Notes: generated by a model from the sequence alone, not told the origin. Positions 8,952 through 16,882 are shown, numbered from the stretch's first letter. The stretch: 27,564 nt of DNA from Flavobacteriaceae bacterium (GCA_002693605.1 NZQO01000018.1:1-27564), one strand, 5' to 3'. Numbers and translations are program-made.

Positions 8952-10106
8952 TTATGCGGTGATTGCGGGGTTCGAGCCCATTTGTTTTAAGTATCTGAAA
9001 TGCGCAATGATCGCCTTGCGGGTGGTCTTGTACTCGTTGTAGGGCAAATTGCACTCCCTGGCCGTTTGCTTGACGATTTCAGCAATTTTTGAATAATGCA
9101 CGTGGCTAATGTTCGGGAAAATGTGGTGCTCCACCTGATGGTTCAGGCCGCCGGTAAACCAATTTACAATTTTGTTATTAGTTGAAAAGTTAACGGTTGT
9201 GAACAACTGATGTATCGCCCAGGTATTGTTCATCGTGCCGGTCTCGCTTGGTAATGGCATAATAGTGTCCTCCACGACGTGCGCCAATTGGAATACGATA
9301 CTTAATATGAGTCCAGCCGTATAGTGCATTATAAAAAAGCCCAACAGGGTTTTCCACCAAGCGATATCCAAGACGATAAGCGGTATAATTATCCAGATGG
9401 AAATGTAGATTGCCTTGGTAATTAGCAAAACGCTCCATTGCATAACGGGTTTTGGCATCTTGCCGTATGACAATTTCTTCGAGAGGTAGCGCTTCGTCTG
9501 CTTGAAATCGGCAGTAAGCATCCAATTGAAGGTCAGCAGCCCATAGAGGAAAATGCTATAGTAATGTTGAAACTTATGGAACCTTCGCCATTTCGCATGC
9601 TCCGAAAAGCGAATGATACGGCCCGCGTCAAGATCTTCATCGTGCCCGTGGATATTCGTGTACGTATGGTGCAGCACATTGTGCTGAACTTGCCAATTGT
9701 ACACGTTGCCCGCGAGAATGTAAATGCTGCTTCCCAATAACTTGTTGATCCATTTTTTCGAGGAGTACGAGCCGTGGTTGGCATCGTGCATCACGTTCAT
9801 GCCCACGCCGGCCATACCGACCCCCATGACAATGGTGAGCAAGATTTGGCTCCAGCCCGGAAGGTTAAGCGTAAGTAATAGGAAATACGGCGTTAGGTAC
9901 AGTGAAAACATGATGATGGTCTTCAAGTGCAATTTCCAATTGGCATTGCGGGAGATGTTATTTTCCCTGAAATAACCGTTAACGCGCTGGTTTAGGATTC
10001 TGAAAAATTTGGCCGAATCGACCCGTGAAAACGTAATTTGTGCTTTATTCACTAGTGTAATTTTAAGGTGCGGGTTTCCCCGAAATAAAAACGCTAAAAT
10101 ACGCAT
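8952..10106 (-). CDS. Membrane fatty-acid (acyl-CoA/acyl-lipid) desaturase
   Basis: This integral membrane di-iron enzyme inserts a double bond into fatty acyl chains. All three histidine boxes are present, numbered from the ATG at 10106: HDANH (107-111), HNVLHH (142-147) and HQVEHH (323-328). The Q-x-x-HH form of the third box is typical of the linoleoyl-CoA/front-end-like group, so regiospecificity should not be assumed to be delta-9. Hydrophobic segments at about 63-105 and 225-275 fit the usual four membrane helices. The start is uncertain: ATG at 10106 gives 384 residues, while GTG at 10052 would give 366 residues beginning MNKAQITFS, which resembles the family N-terminus. It leads a tight unit with the aminotransferase (5 nt) and purT. 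Confidence 0.88.
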   Translation of the reverse strand: MRILAFLFRGNPHLKITLVNKAQITFSRVDSAKFFRILNQRVNGYFRENNISRNANWKLHLKTIIMFSLYLTPYFLLLTLNLPGWSQILLTIVMGVGMAGVGMNVMHDANHGSYSSKKWINKLLGSSIYILAGNVYNWQVQHNVLHHTYTNIHGHDEDLDAGRIIRFSEHAKWRRFHKFQHYYSIFLYGLLTFNWMLTADFKQTKRYLSKKLSYGKMPKPVMQWSVLLITKAIYISIWIIIPLIVLDIAWWKTLLGFFIMHYTAGLILSIVFQLAHVVEDTIMPLPSETGTMNNTWAIHQLFTTVNFSTNNKIVNWFTGGLNHQVEHHIFPNISHVHYSKIAEIVKQTARECNLPYNEYKTTRKAIIAHFRYLKQMGSNPAITA

Positions 10107-10135
10107 CTTCTGCCAAAAACCGATGGGGGTTTTCC

Positions 10136-10171
10136 CAAAGTTATGAAAGAAATCCTACTTTTGCGTCTCAA
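10136..10171 (-). promoter_or_regulatory. Weak candidate promoter for the desaturase unit
   Basis: TAACTTTG on the minus strand (10143-10136) matches TAnnTTTG. The nearest TTG (10171-10169) is 25 nt away, slightly too far, so only the -7 element is convincing. It precedes both possible desaturase starts. Confidence 0.35.
10156..10163 (+). promoter_or_regulatory. Candidate -7 element for rsmG
   Basis: TACTTTTG matches TAnnTTTG and ends 16 nt before the rsmG ATG. No clear TTG is seen 17-23 nt upstream. It overlaps the region holding the divergent desaturase promoter. Confidence 0.4.
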
Positions 10172-10179
10172 TTAGACCT

Positions 10180-10809
10180 ATGGAATTAATCGAACGTTAT
10201 TTTCCGGAACTTTCTGAAAATCAACGACAACAGTTTGCCCAGCTCGAGGCATTGTACAAAGATTGGAATTTGAAGATAAATGTGGTGTCCCGCAAGGATA
10301 TCGATGAACTCTACCTACGGCACGTATTGCATTCCCTCGGAATTGCAAAGGCACAGCCATTCCTGCCCGGGGCAAGAATCCTCGACGTGGGTACCGGTGG
10401 GGGATTTCCGGGAATTCCCTTGGCGATTATGTTTCCGGATAGCAAGTTTCATCTTGTCGACAGCATCGGCAAGAAAATAAAGGTGGTTGAGGAGGTTGCC
10501 GAAGGCTTGGGCCTCCAAAATGTTAAAATCACCAACGCACGCGTGGAAACCGTTTCGGGACAGTACGATTTTATCGTGAGCCGCGCCGTGGCTCAAATGG
10601 AGACGTTTGTGCATTGGGTAAGGGGGCGCGTGGCGAAAAAGAGCAACCACGAGTTGAAAAACGGCATTTTATACCTAAAGGGTGGCGATTTAACTTCAGA
10701 GCTCGAACAATTCCCGAAGGCGAGTATCTATATGTTGAGCAATTATTTTGAAGAGGAATTTTTCGAGACCAAAAGCGTGGTGCACCTTCCGTTGAAGTTT
10801 AAGCCGTAG
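10180..10809 (+). CDS. rsmG: 16S rRNA (guanine-527 N7) methyltransferase RsmG
   Basis: The 209-residue protein has the GidB/RsmG layout: an N-terminal helical part with LYKDWNLKINVVSRKD (25-40) and LYLRHVLHSL (44-53), then the SAM-binding loop DVGTGGGFPG (69-78), the LVDSIGKK segment (92-99) and SRAVAQM (134-140). RsmG methylates N7 of G527 in the 530 loop of 16S rRNA; loss is known to give low-level streptomycin resistance in other bacteria. It stands alone on this strand. Its last 11 nt overlap the 3' end of the NUDIX gene, tail to tail. Confidence 0.95.
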   Translation: MELIERYFPELSENQRQQFAQLEALYKDWNLKINVVSRKDIDELYLRHVLHSLGIAKAQPFLPGARILDVGTGGGFPGIPLAIMFPDSKFHLVDSIGKKIKVVEEVAEGLGLQNVKITNARVETVSGQYDFIVSRAVAQMETFVHWVRGRVAKKSNHELKNGILYLKGGDLTSELEQFPKASIYMLSNYFEEEFFETKSVVHLPLKFKP

Positions 10810-11368
10810 CCTTATTCAGTAAAAACCATTGTATTGCCAAGAGGGTTTTTGCGTCGTTAACCTTTTCGGAAAGAAATTTCTCTACCTCCTCTATCGTAAT
10901 CTTTACAATCTTAATATCTTCATTTTCCGAGGCATTTCCGCCGCCGTCGGCTACCTGGTCTTCGCTCCTAACTGCCGCGTAGAACAAATGGCACCTTTCG
11001 GTACACCCCCCGGGCGATACATAAAAGGTCATTATTGGCTCGGGCGCCTCAATACGGTAACCCACTTCTTCCTTTGTTTCCCGAATGGCACAACGAACGG
11101 GCGATTCGTCCTTTTCCAACGATCCGGCGGGAATTTCGGTTAGCCACCCTACCCCGTGCTTGGTTGACGGGTAACGAAACTGCCGTGTGAAAATCAGGGA
11201 GTGCGTGTCCTTTTCGTACAATAAAATTGCGACCGAGTCGCCCCTTTCGAAAGCCAAACGCTGCGTGGTAATGGTGCCACCCTCGAACGTGTCGTAGGTG
11301 ACATGGGCCTTTAGCATCTTGTAATGGTCGTTAAAAACGACCTGTTCGTTATTTACCGAATATTTCAT
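10799..11368 (-). CDS. NUDIX hydrolase, ADP-ribose/nucleotide-sugar pyrophosphatase type
   Basis: A complete NUDIX box is visible from G82 to Y104: Gly, five residues, Glu88, seven residues, R96-E97, E100-E101 and G103, which binds the catalytic Mg2+. The all-beta N-terminal part followed by the box, and the 189-residue length, match the dimeric AdpP/NudK group, which cleaves ADP-ribose or GDP-mannose; I cannot choose between them. The open frame extends eight codons upstream, but ATG at 11368 is preferred because it starts at the first conserved strand and the longer form would approach the terminator of pruA. No good TAnnTTTG lies in front; TACCTTTT just upstream has one mismatch, so the gene may rely on read-through from pruA. 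Confidence 0.87.
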   Translation of the reverse strand: MKYSVNNEQVVFNDHYKMLKAHVTYDTFEGGTITTQRLAFERGDSVAILLYEKDTHSLIFTRQFRYPSTKHGVGWLTEIPAGSLEKDESPVRCAIRETKEEVGYRIEAPEPIMTFYVSPGGCTERCHLFYAAVRSEDQVADGGGNASENEDIKIVKITIEEVEKFLSEKVNDAKTLLAIQWFLLNKATA

Positions 11369-11381
11369 CAGAAAAAGGTAT

Positions 11382-11412
11382 AAAAAAAGCACCTGCGGTG
11401 GCAGGTGCTTTT
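11382..11412 (-). terminator. Intrinsic terminator of pruA
   Basis: A perfect 12-bp stem (11385-11396 with 11401-11412, AAAAGCACCTGC and its complement) closes a 4-nt loop. Read on the minus strand it is followed by a run of seven T down to 11382. It begins 20 nt after the pruA stop and ends 13 nt before the NUDIX start. Confidence 0.88.
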
Positions 11413-11431
11413 CAAAATATTAACAGCTTTT

Positions 11432-13057
11432 CTATCCTAAAAACGGATATCTGTAATCTATTGGCGAAACAAACGTTTCTTTTACCATTCTTGGGGAAAT
11501 CCATCGGTAAAGATTCAATTTGCTGCCCGCCTTGTCGTTGGTGCCGCTCGCACGGGCACCCCCGAAGGGCTGTTGCCCCACGACAGCGCCGGTGGGCTTA
11601 TCGTTTATATAGAAGTTGCCGGCTGCGTTTTCAAGTATCTCTACCGCCGTGTCTAAGGCATATCTATCTTCGCTGAAAACCGCTCCCGTTAAGGCGTACT
11701 CGCTAGTCCCGTCAACCAGTTTCAAGGTTTCTTCCCACGCCTCGTCCTCATACACGAAAATGGTAACCACAGGGCCGAACAATTCGGTACACATTGTAGT
11801 GTACTTTGGGTCTTCGGTCACGATTACAGTTGGGTCTATAAAATAGCCCTTGCTCTTGTCGTAACTTCCACCCACGACGATTTCGGCATTGCTATCGCTC
11901 TTAGCTTGGTCAATGTATTTCGCAAGCTTATCGAATGAGCCTTCGTGTATTACGGCAGTTATGAAATTCTCCATATTTTCTGGAGAGCCCATCTTGAACG
12001 ACCTTACATCGGCGATTACGTAATTTTTAACTTCTTCCCACATGCTCTTCGGAATATAGCAACGGCTCGCCGCGCTACATTTTTGCCCTTGGAACTCGAA
12101 GGCACCGCGCGAAATTGCGGTGGCCACTTGTTTTGGGTTGGAGGTTTTGTGGGCTATGATAAAATCCTTGCCACCCGTTTCGCCTACGATACGGGGATAG
12201 GTTTTATAATGGTGGATGTTGTTTCCTATTTTCTGCCAGATATCCTTGAACACATTAGTGGAGCCCGTAAAATGGACTCCGCTAAAGTCGGGACTCGCCA
12301 ATACGGTATCGGTAATCATAACCGGATCGCCCATGACCATGTTGATAACTCCTGCGGGTACGCCAGCCTCGCGGAAAACGTCCATCACCACCTTGGCTGA
12401 ATATACCTGGCTGTCGCTGGGCTTCCATAGCACTACGTTACCCATGAGCGCCGCGCTTGCGGGAAGGTTCCCTGCGATGGCGGTAAAGTTGAACGGGGTA
12501 ATGGCGTATATGAAGCCCTCAAGAGGTCGGTATTCCAGACGGTTCCAGGCGGCCGAGGTCGACTCGGGCTGCTCGGCGTAGATCTCGGTCATAAACTGAA
12601 CGTTGAAGCGCAGGAAGTCTATCAACTCGCAGGCGGCGTCAATTTCAGCTTGGTAAATATTCTTGGACTGTGCGAGCATGGTAGCTGCATTGATTTTTGC
12701 ACGATAGGGCCCGGCTATCAACTCGGCGGCCCTCAAAAAAATGGCAGCGCGGTTTTCCCACGGCATTGCGGCCCATTTCTTGCGCGCCTCAAGCGCGGTT
12801 TCTATGGCCTCGTCTATGTGTTTTTTTTCGGCTTTGTGGTACACGCCCAAGGTGTGCTGGTGGTCGTGCGGCGGGGCCATCGGGGCCGTGTTGCCGGTTT
12901 CTACTTCATTGCCATTTATAAATAGGGGCACGTTAATGGTGCTGTTGTACAGTTCTTTATATGCCTTTAAAACGCTGGCTCTCTCTGAAGATCCAGGGGC
13001 GTAATCCATAACGGGTTCGTTTATGGCTACGGGCACATCAAAAAATCCTTTGTCCAT
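11432..13057 (-). CDS. pruA: L-glutamate gamma-semialdehyde (1-pyrroline-5-carboxylate) dehydrogenase
   Basis: The 541-residue protein is an aldehyde dehydrogenase of the stand-alone P5C dehydrogenase type, which oxidises glutamate semialdehyde to glutamate with NAD+ as the second step of proline breakdown. Visible landmarks are ITPFNFTAIAGNLP (186-199), WKPSDSQVYS (211-220), the cofactor loop FTGST (263-267), the catalytic base E293 in GETGGKD and the nucleophile C327 in GQKCSAASR. Length and N-terminus (about 40 residues before the fold) agree with the family. No putA/proline dehydrogenase gene is nearby. The gene ends in a strong terminator, so it is mainly a single-gene unit, with a palindrome upstream that could carry regulation. 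Confidence 0.95.
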   Translation of the reverse strand: MDKGFFDVPVAINEPVMDYAPGSSERASVLKAYKELYNSTINVPLFINGNEVETGNTAPMAPPHDHQHTLGVYHKAEKKHIDEAIETALEARKKWAAMPWENRAAIFLRAAELIAGPYRAKINAATMLAQSKNIYQAEIDAACELIDFLRFNVQFMTEIYAEQPESTSAAWNRLEYRPLEGFIYAITPFNFTAIAGNLPASAALMGNVVLWKPSDSQVYSAKVVMDVFREAGVPAGVINMVMGDPVMITDTVLASPDFSGVHFTGSTNVFKDIWQKIGNNIHHYKTYPRIVGETGGKDFIIAHKTSNPKQVATAISRGAFEFQGQKCSAASRCYIPKSMWEEVKNYVIADVRSFKMGSPENMENFITAVIHEGSFDKLAKYIDQAKSDSNAEIVVGGSYDKSKGYFIDPTVIVTEDPKYTTMCTELFGPVVTIFVYEDEAWEETLKLVDGTSEYALTGAVFSEDRYALDTAVEILENAAGNFYINDKPTGAVVGQQPFGGARASGTNDKAGSKLNLYRWISPRMVKETFVSPIDYRYPFLG

Positions 13058-13098
13058 AGATTCGAAAAATTTTTAGGGTGTTGTTTTTTAAGAAGTTT

Positions 13099-13106
13099 CA
13101 AAGGTA
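13099..13106 (-). promoter_or_regulatory. Candidate -7 element for pruA
   Basis: TACCTTTG on the minus strand (13106-13099) matches TAnnTTTG and lies 41 nt before the pruA ATG. No TTG is present at 17-23 nt upstream, which may mean the promoter needs an activator. Confidence 0.45.
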
Positions 13107-13175
13107 CAAATTTCAAAAACGAATAGGAACTCCATTTAACGATACCTTACCAAAAGCCGCCATATTTTTTTCGTA

Positions 13176-13191
13176 AGTTACCAGGGTAACT
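13176..13191. promoter_or_regulatory. 16-bp palindrome, possible operator between pruA and the NRDE gene
   Basis: AGTTACCAGGGTAACT has 7-bp perfect arms around a 2-nt centre. It lies about 70 nt upstream of the pruA -7 element and 16 nt before the NRDE gene ATG. The symmetry suits a dimeric regulator; binding is not shown. Confidence 0.4.
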
Positions 13192-13207
13192 AGTTATACT
13201 GAATGCT

Positions 13208-13930
13208 ATGTGTACCTTAACGTTTATTCCGCATAAAATTGAAGGCTTTATCGTTACTTCCAATCGAGACGAGGCCCCCGGAAGGGATACATTGATCCCC
13301 AAGATTTATGGGGAAGCAGCTACACGGTTGTTGTATCCGAAGGATACCTTGGCCGGAGGAACTTGGATTGGCGCGAGCGATAAGAAACGCCTTGTGTGCT
13401 TGCTAAATGGGGGTTTTACAGCCCACGAAAGAAAGGCGTCCTACCGCATGAGCCGAGGCATAATCGTGACCGATTTGTTAACCGCCAGCGATGCGACAAG
13501 GGCGGTAGGGGGGTATGATTTGCACGGGATCGAGCCCTTTACCCTCATAATGGTAGACTGGCAGGACTCATGGCGCCTGTTTGAATTGGTATGGGACGAA
13601 GCACGGGTGCATTTTAACGAAATGAAATGGGAGCCGCACATCTGGTCCTCGTCGTTGCTCTATTCCGAAGAAGTGAAACAACATCGGGAGGCGTGGTTCG
13701 CCGATTTTTTGAAGAGGCACCCAAACCCTTTGGAGGCAGACCTTCTGGAATTCCATAAAAAGGCCGGTACGGGTGATAGGGAGAACGATATTGTCATGGA
13801 TCGGGGATTTGTGAGGACTAAGAGTATTACACAGGTAGTAGCCAGGAGAGATTTTACCATGCGGTATGAGGACCTTCAGAAAAAGAGTGTAAGCAAAAAG
13901 AAGCTTTCGTTGCCGGAAATCAGTTCATAG
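13208..13930 (+). CDS. NRDE-family (TANGO2-like) protein
   Basis: The 240-residue protein begins Met-Cys-Thr and carries the family signature SNRDE at 18-22 followed by GGTWIGAS at 50-57, as in the NRDE/TANGO2 family. In related Ntn-hydrolase-like folds the second-residue Cys would become the nucleophile after Met removal; whether that applies here is inference. The biochemical role of bacterial members is unsettled, although the eukaryotic relative TANGO2 has been linked to haem and lipid handling. No recognisable promoter is seen, but a palindrome lies 16 nt upstream. It overlaps apaG by 11 nt, tail to tail. Start at ATG 13208 is fixed by the conserved MC N-terminus. Confidence 0.85.
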   Translation: MCTLTFIPHKIEGFIVTSNRDEAPGRDTLIPKIYGEAATRLLYPKDTLAGGTWIGASDKKRLVCLLNGGFTAHERKASYRMSRGIIVTDLLTASDATRAVGGYDLHGIEPFTLIMVDWQDSWRLFELVWDEARVHFNEMKWEPHIWSSSLLYSEEVKQHREAWFADFLKRHPNPLEADLLEFHKKAGTGDRENDIVMDRGFVRTKSITQVVARRDFTMRYEDLQKKSVSKKKLSLPEISS

Positions 13931-14306
13931 CGAACGTAGCGTGCAACTTAAAATTCGGAATTTTAACCCGAAAGGGCTGTCCCGTTGCCAAGTTTACCAT
14001 TTGGTAAAAACCCTGCATGCTACCAATGGGCGATTCCAAGAGGCATCCGCTACTGTAGGAGTGCTGTCCCCCAGGAAGGATGACCGGTTTTTGCCCGATA
14101 ACGCCTTCACCCTGTACGATCTCGGTTCGGTTGAGGGAGTCGCGAATCTTCCAAAACCTTGTGGTGAGCTGCACCGCGTTCTTGCTCATATTTTCTATGG
14201 TAATGGTATAGGCAAAGGCATATTGCTTCTTTGGGTCGGTATAGAACGTCCCTTCAAACCTGGTTTGCACCGAAACCTTTATCCCTTCTGTAACCTGTTG
14301 TGCCAT
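13920..14306 (-). CDS. apaG: ApaG-domain protein
   Basis: The 128-residue single-domain protein has the ApaG fold signature: GEGVIGQKP (66-74), LPGGQHSYSSGC (77-88) and SPIGSMQGFYQM (92-103). ApaG is a small fibronectin-III-like protein; mutants in Salmonella are affected in Co2+ resistance and Mg2+ efflux, but the molecular function is unknown. The frame is open ten codons further upstream into the DUF3667 gene; ATG at 14306 is preferred since it matches the family N-terminus and leaves a 4-nt gap after the DUF3667 stop. It is the last gene of the Plug-DUF3667-apaG unit. Confidence 0.92.
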   Translation of the reverse strand: MAQQVTEGIKVSVQTRFEGTFYTDPKKQYAFAYTITIENMSKNAVQLTTRFWKIRDSLNRTEIVQGEGVIGQKPVILPGGQHSYSSGCLLESPIGSMQGFYQMVNLATGQPFRVKIPNFKLHATFAMN

Positions 14307-14310
14307 AATG

Positions 14311-15456
14311 CTAATACGTTGCTGCCGTGGCGGCAAAGAACAAAAACGCGGCCACCGTGGCGCTCAATCCAAAAATAATATTTAAAAATACAAATTTTAG
14401 AATTGTCTTTAATCGGCTCTGCCCATAGAAATTGCGAAGTGCCTTGTAAAAATAGAAAGGTCCCACGAACAGGAAGAGAATTCCGGAGAATACCCCGTCA
14501 TTGATTAAGGTGTCTGGCAGCAGACATATAAGAAGTGCCAGGAACAGGAAGCTGAAAATGTGGAAGATAAAAACCACGTGCTCCACGTAGGTGTGCTTTT
14601 TGTTGGCATAGATCATCCAGAAGAACAAGGCGAACAAGGGGGTAAAGAAGAATAGGAAGAATGGGATTTTGGTCATCAGGTAATTCGCAAACTCAAACGG
14701 ATTCTCCTCGATCTTGTCTATCGATTTATTTTTGTTGTACGCCCATCTATTAAACGCGGTGTTATGATGTTTCATACTGTCCAGGGCCGCAACCGGGTCG
14801 GTTATTTCGTGATTTTCGTGAAATTTATGGTACGCATAAAAGCGCTTGGCCACGCGGTCGCCCCACGAAAGGGTGTCAAGTTCGGCCTCGGTGGGTGCCA
14901 CGTAATTTTTTCCTTTGTTGTCTTCCTTGCTGAAACGGGTAAGGGTGTCGCCATTGAATGCGACGGCATTATCGGTAAAGCGGAGCGTGTCCTTTTCGCC
15001 GTTGTTATTTACATAAAAGAAATCCTTATTTTTCAGGGAGCTTGCGGTAAGGATATCGCCATCCTCCGTTCCGTTTTTCAGAAATGATTCCGGTTGGGTT
15101 GTAAAGCTCGTAACGAGTCCGTTTACCAGAAAAAAGATTATCGATACGCTTAGGAAAAACCGAAAAGGGTTGGCGTACTTTAGGCGTTGCCCCTGCACGT
15201 AGTTTTTCGTGATTGTGCCGGGCCTAAAAAGCAGATCGCGTACGGTATGCTGTAACCTGGAGTCGTAGGTTACGATGCTGTTTACAAACTCGCCCAGAAA
15301 ATCCTTGAACGAAAGTTGCTTGGTGCTATTAAGCTGCGAGCAGTACGGGCAGTAAATATCGCTTAAATCAAGTGGCTGGCCACAATTGAGGCATTCTGCC
15401 CCACGATATTTGGCGGCCTTTCGGTTGTTGGAAGGTATGGGTTTGTGGTCTGCCAT
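14311..15456 (-). CDS. DUF3667 membrane protein with N-terminal zinc ribbon
   Basis: The 381-residue protein starts with a zinc-ribbon-like pair of CxxC knuckles (C22/C25 and C36/C39), followed by an amphipathic region and a hydrophobic segment near 97-118. A polar, probably extracytoplasmic loop of about 140 residues comes next, then four further hydrophobic segments in the C-terminal half. This matches the DUF3667 family common in Bacteroidota. Its function is unknown; the zinc ribbon should face the cytoplasm. It sits 21 nt behind the type IX Plug gene and 4 nt ahead of apaG, so co-expression is likely. A link to secretion is suggested by position only. Confidence 0.82.
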   Translation of the reverse strand: MADHKPIPSNNRKAAKYRGAECLNCGQPLDLSDIYCPYCSQLNSTKQLSFKDFLGEFVNSIVTYDSRLQHTVRDLLFRPGTITKNYVQGQRLKYANPFRFFLSVSIIFFLVNGLVTSFTTQPESFLKNGTEDGDILTASSLKNKDFFYVNNNGEKDTLRFTDNAVAFNGDTLTRFSKEDNKGKNYVAPTEAELDTLSWGDRVAKRFYAYHKFHENHEITDPVAALDSMKHHNTAFNRWAYNKNKSIDKIEENPFEFANYLMTKIPFFLFFFTPLFALFFWMIYANKKHTYVEHVVFIFHIFSFLFLALLICLLPDTLINDGVFSGILFLFVGPFYFYKALRNFYGQSRLKTILKFVFLNIIFGLSATVAAFLFFAATAATY

Positions 15457-15477
15457 TCCTTTTTACATATGTGCGGG

Positions 15478-16731
15478 TTAGTTGTTGGTAATGTTGGTGG
15501 AGCTGCCCCTTCCCAGCCCGATAATTCGGTCGAACCGTCCGCCAAGATCGCGGTAGTACACCACTACGGTATAGTCATTCTCGGTCTGCCAGAAATTTCC
15601 GCTTATCGCCCCTTCGTCTATCGTTCCGTCGCGATCTACCAAGACATACTTGTAGTTGTAGAAACCTTGCTTAAAGAGACGGGCATTTTGGTAGCTATCG
15701 GTCGTTTCGTCATATTTCATATAGGTGCTCTCATCTATCGTCCAGTTATTGAAATTTCCGTAGAGATGCACCTCCTTGTTGCCAATATCCTCGTAAAATT
15801 TGAGGTTGAAGTAAATGCGGGTGTACTCGGCCTCGATACTGGGCTGGTCGGCATCGATATTTCGAACCACGAAATTTCCGTTAATGTCGGGCGAGTAGGT
15901 GTAAGGGCGGTCGTACCGGGCCAGATCGGTAAACAGGTAATTTTCGTAAATATCGCTGAGGTTAACGCCCCGAACGGTGCTGTTGGCACCGCGAACGTCA
16001 CTGTTGTCGAAATTAAGAAATTCATTGCCGCCCCAAAAGGAGGCCTCGTCGTCAAAACGGTAAATTAGCTCGTTGCCAATGGTATATTGTGGCTTCAGGT
16101 CGGTAACGGCGGTATTCAAGTTACCATTCTGAATTACAAGGGTATTTACGGTCTGGTTGGGGTTAATGAGTAGCAGGCTTGGCGAGTTTACGGTGAACTG
16201 CACCACCTGTTTTTCCTGAATGTACTTAAAATTTCTCGACCGCTTGATATCGACGCCCACGCCCACGATATCTTCCATGATCATGAATTTCCTCGAAAAA
16301 ATGGGCGTTCCATTATCGTCATAAATGCTAATTAGATAGTTGCCGCTCTTGGTAAGGGCACGGGTCTCGCGATTGGGAATGGTAAGGCGGTAATGCGAGA
16401 AAATTTGCAGGGTGTTGAGGGAGTTCTCGTAGGTTTCTATTCGCACCTCGTCGAAACCGTTCAGATATTCGTTCTTGGCAAGGTCGCTGGGGGTCCAGTC
16501 GAAATTGTAGTGGGTAATCTCGTAGTAGAAATCTTCCTCCTTTCCGTTTAGCGCATCGAAACTGAGCTCAAGGCGATCGCCCAGCCGGATAATGGGAAGC
16601 TGGCTCTGGTCTGTCGCGCCCTTAAACTGAATGGTGCGTATATAATCTGGCGGGTGTTGCTCGTCCAGTTGCGCCCAAATGGGGCTCGCTATTAAAAAGG
16701 TAAGGAAGAGGGTAAAAAACTTCTGAAACAT
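15478..16731 (-). CDS. Type IX secretion system Plug protein (DUF5103)
   Basis: The 417-residue protein has a signal peptide (1-20, ending IWAQ) and is beta-rich throughout. It fits the DUF5103 family: an N-terminal domain with YIRTIQFKG (30-38), and a C-terminal immunoglobulin-like domain with the YGNFNNW stretch that resembles AMPK/CBM48-type domains. In Flavobacterium johnsoniae the Plug protein closes the periplasmic end of the SprA translocon of the type IX system. The protein is therefore predicted to be periplasmic and to act with the same pathway as PorT elsewhere in this window. ATG at 16731 is directly followed by the signal peptide. It heads the unit Plug-DUF3667-apaG. Confidence 0.85.
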   Translation of the reverse strand: MFQKFFTLFLTFLIASPIWAQLDEQHPPDYIRTIQFKGATDQSQLPIIRLGDRLELSFDALNGKEEDFYYEITHYNFDWTPSDLAKNEYLNGFDEVRIETYENSLNTLQIFSHYRLTIPNRETRALTKSGNYLISIYDDNGTPIFSRKFMIMEDIVGVGVDIKRSRNFKYIQEKQVVQFTVNSPSLLLINPNQTVNTLVIQNGNLNTAVTDLKPQYTIGNELIYRFDDEASFWGGNEFLNFDNSDVRGANSTVRGVNLSDIYENYLFTDLARYDRPYTYSPDINGNFVVRNIDADQPSIEAEYTRIYFNLKFYEDIGNKEVHLYGNFNNWTIDESTYMKYDETTDSYQNARLFKQGFYNYKYVLVDRDGTIDEGAISGNFWQTENDYTVVVYYRDLGGRFDRIIGLGRGSSTNITNN

Positions 16732-16749
16732 ACGGTTTGTTTTAAAGGC

Positions 16750-16757
16750 TAAAGATA
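16750..16757 (-). promoter_or_regulatory. Weak -7 element for the Plug unit
   Basis: TATCTTTA on the minus strand (16757-16750) differs from TAnnTTTG only in the last base and is 18 nt before the Plug ATG. No TTG lies at the proper distance upstream. Confidence 0.3.
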
Positions 16758-16775
16758 ATCAAATTTTGTGCCCTA

Positions 16776-16788
16776 TTGCCCGGGGCAA
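16776..16788. promoter_or_regulatory. GC-rich palindrome between the Plug and nqr promoters
   Basis: TTGCCCGGGGCAA has 6-bp arms around one base, in an otherwise AT-rich gap, 19 nt upstream of the Plug -7 element. It may be an operator; its one-base centre makes an RNA hairpin unlikely. Confidence 0.3.
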
Positions 16789-16826
16789 GATAGCGCGTCT
16801 TTTTCTGAATAAAATTTATGCATTTC

Positions 16827-16858
16827 TTGTGCGGAGCGGTTATAAATTTATAAATTTG
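16827..16858 (+). promoter_or_regulatory. Bacteroidota-type promoter of the nqr operon
   Basis: TTG (16827-16829), a 21-nt spacer and TAAATTTG (16851-16858) match the consensus. The -7 element is itself embedded in an AT palindrome (16844-16857). Transcription would start near 16863-16866, giving a leader of about 60 nt before nqrA. Confidence 0.65.
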
Positions 16859-16868
16859 CAAACCCGAA

Positions 16869-16882
16869 TTTTAGGCCTAAAA
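16869..16882. promoter_or_regulatory. Perfect 14-bp palindrome at the nqr transcription start
   Basis: TTTTAGGCCTAAAA is perfectly symmetric and begins 11 nt after the -7 element, so it would cover the first transcribed bases. This is a classic place for a repressor site. Function is inferred from position and symmetry only. Confidence 0.4.

Noticed and set aside
8947..9054. Longer start for the aminotransferase
   Set aside because: It overlaps the desaturase gene by about 100 nt and adds residues unlike any aminotransferase N-terminus.
13948..13966. 19-nt AT palindrome (9-bp arms, one-base centre) near the end of apaG
   Set aside because: It lies within conserved coding sequence (KIPNFKL), is AT-rich, has no T-run beyond it and is far from any start.
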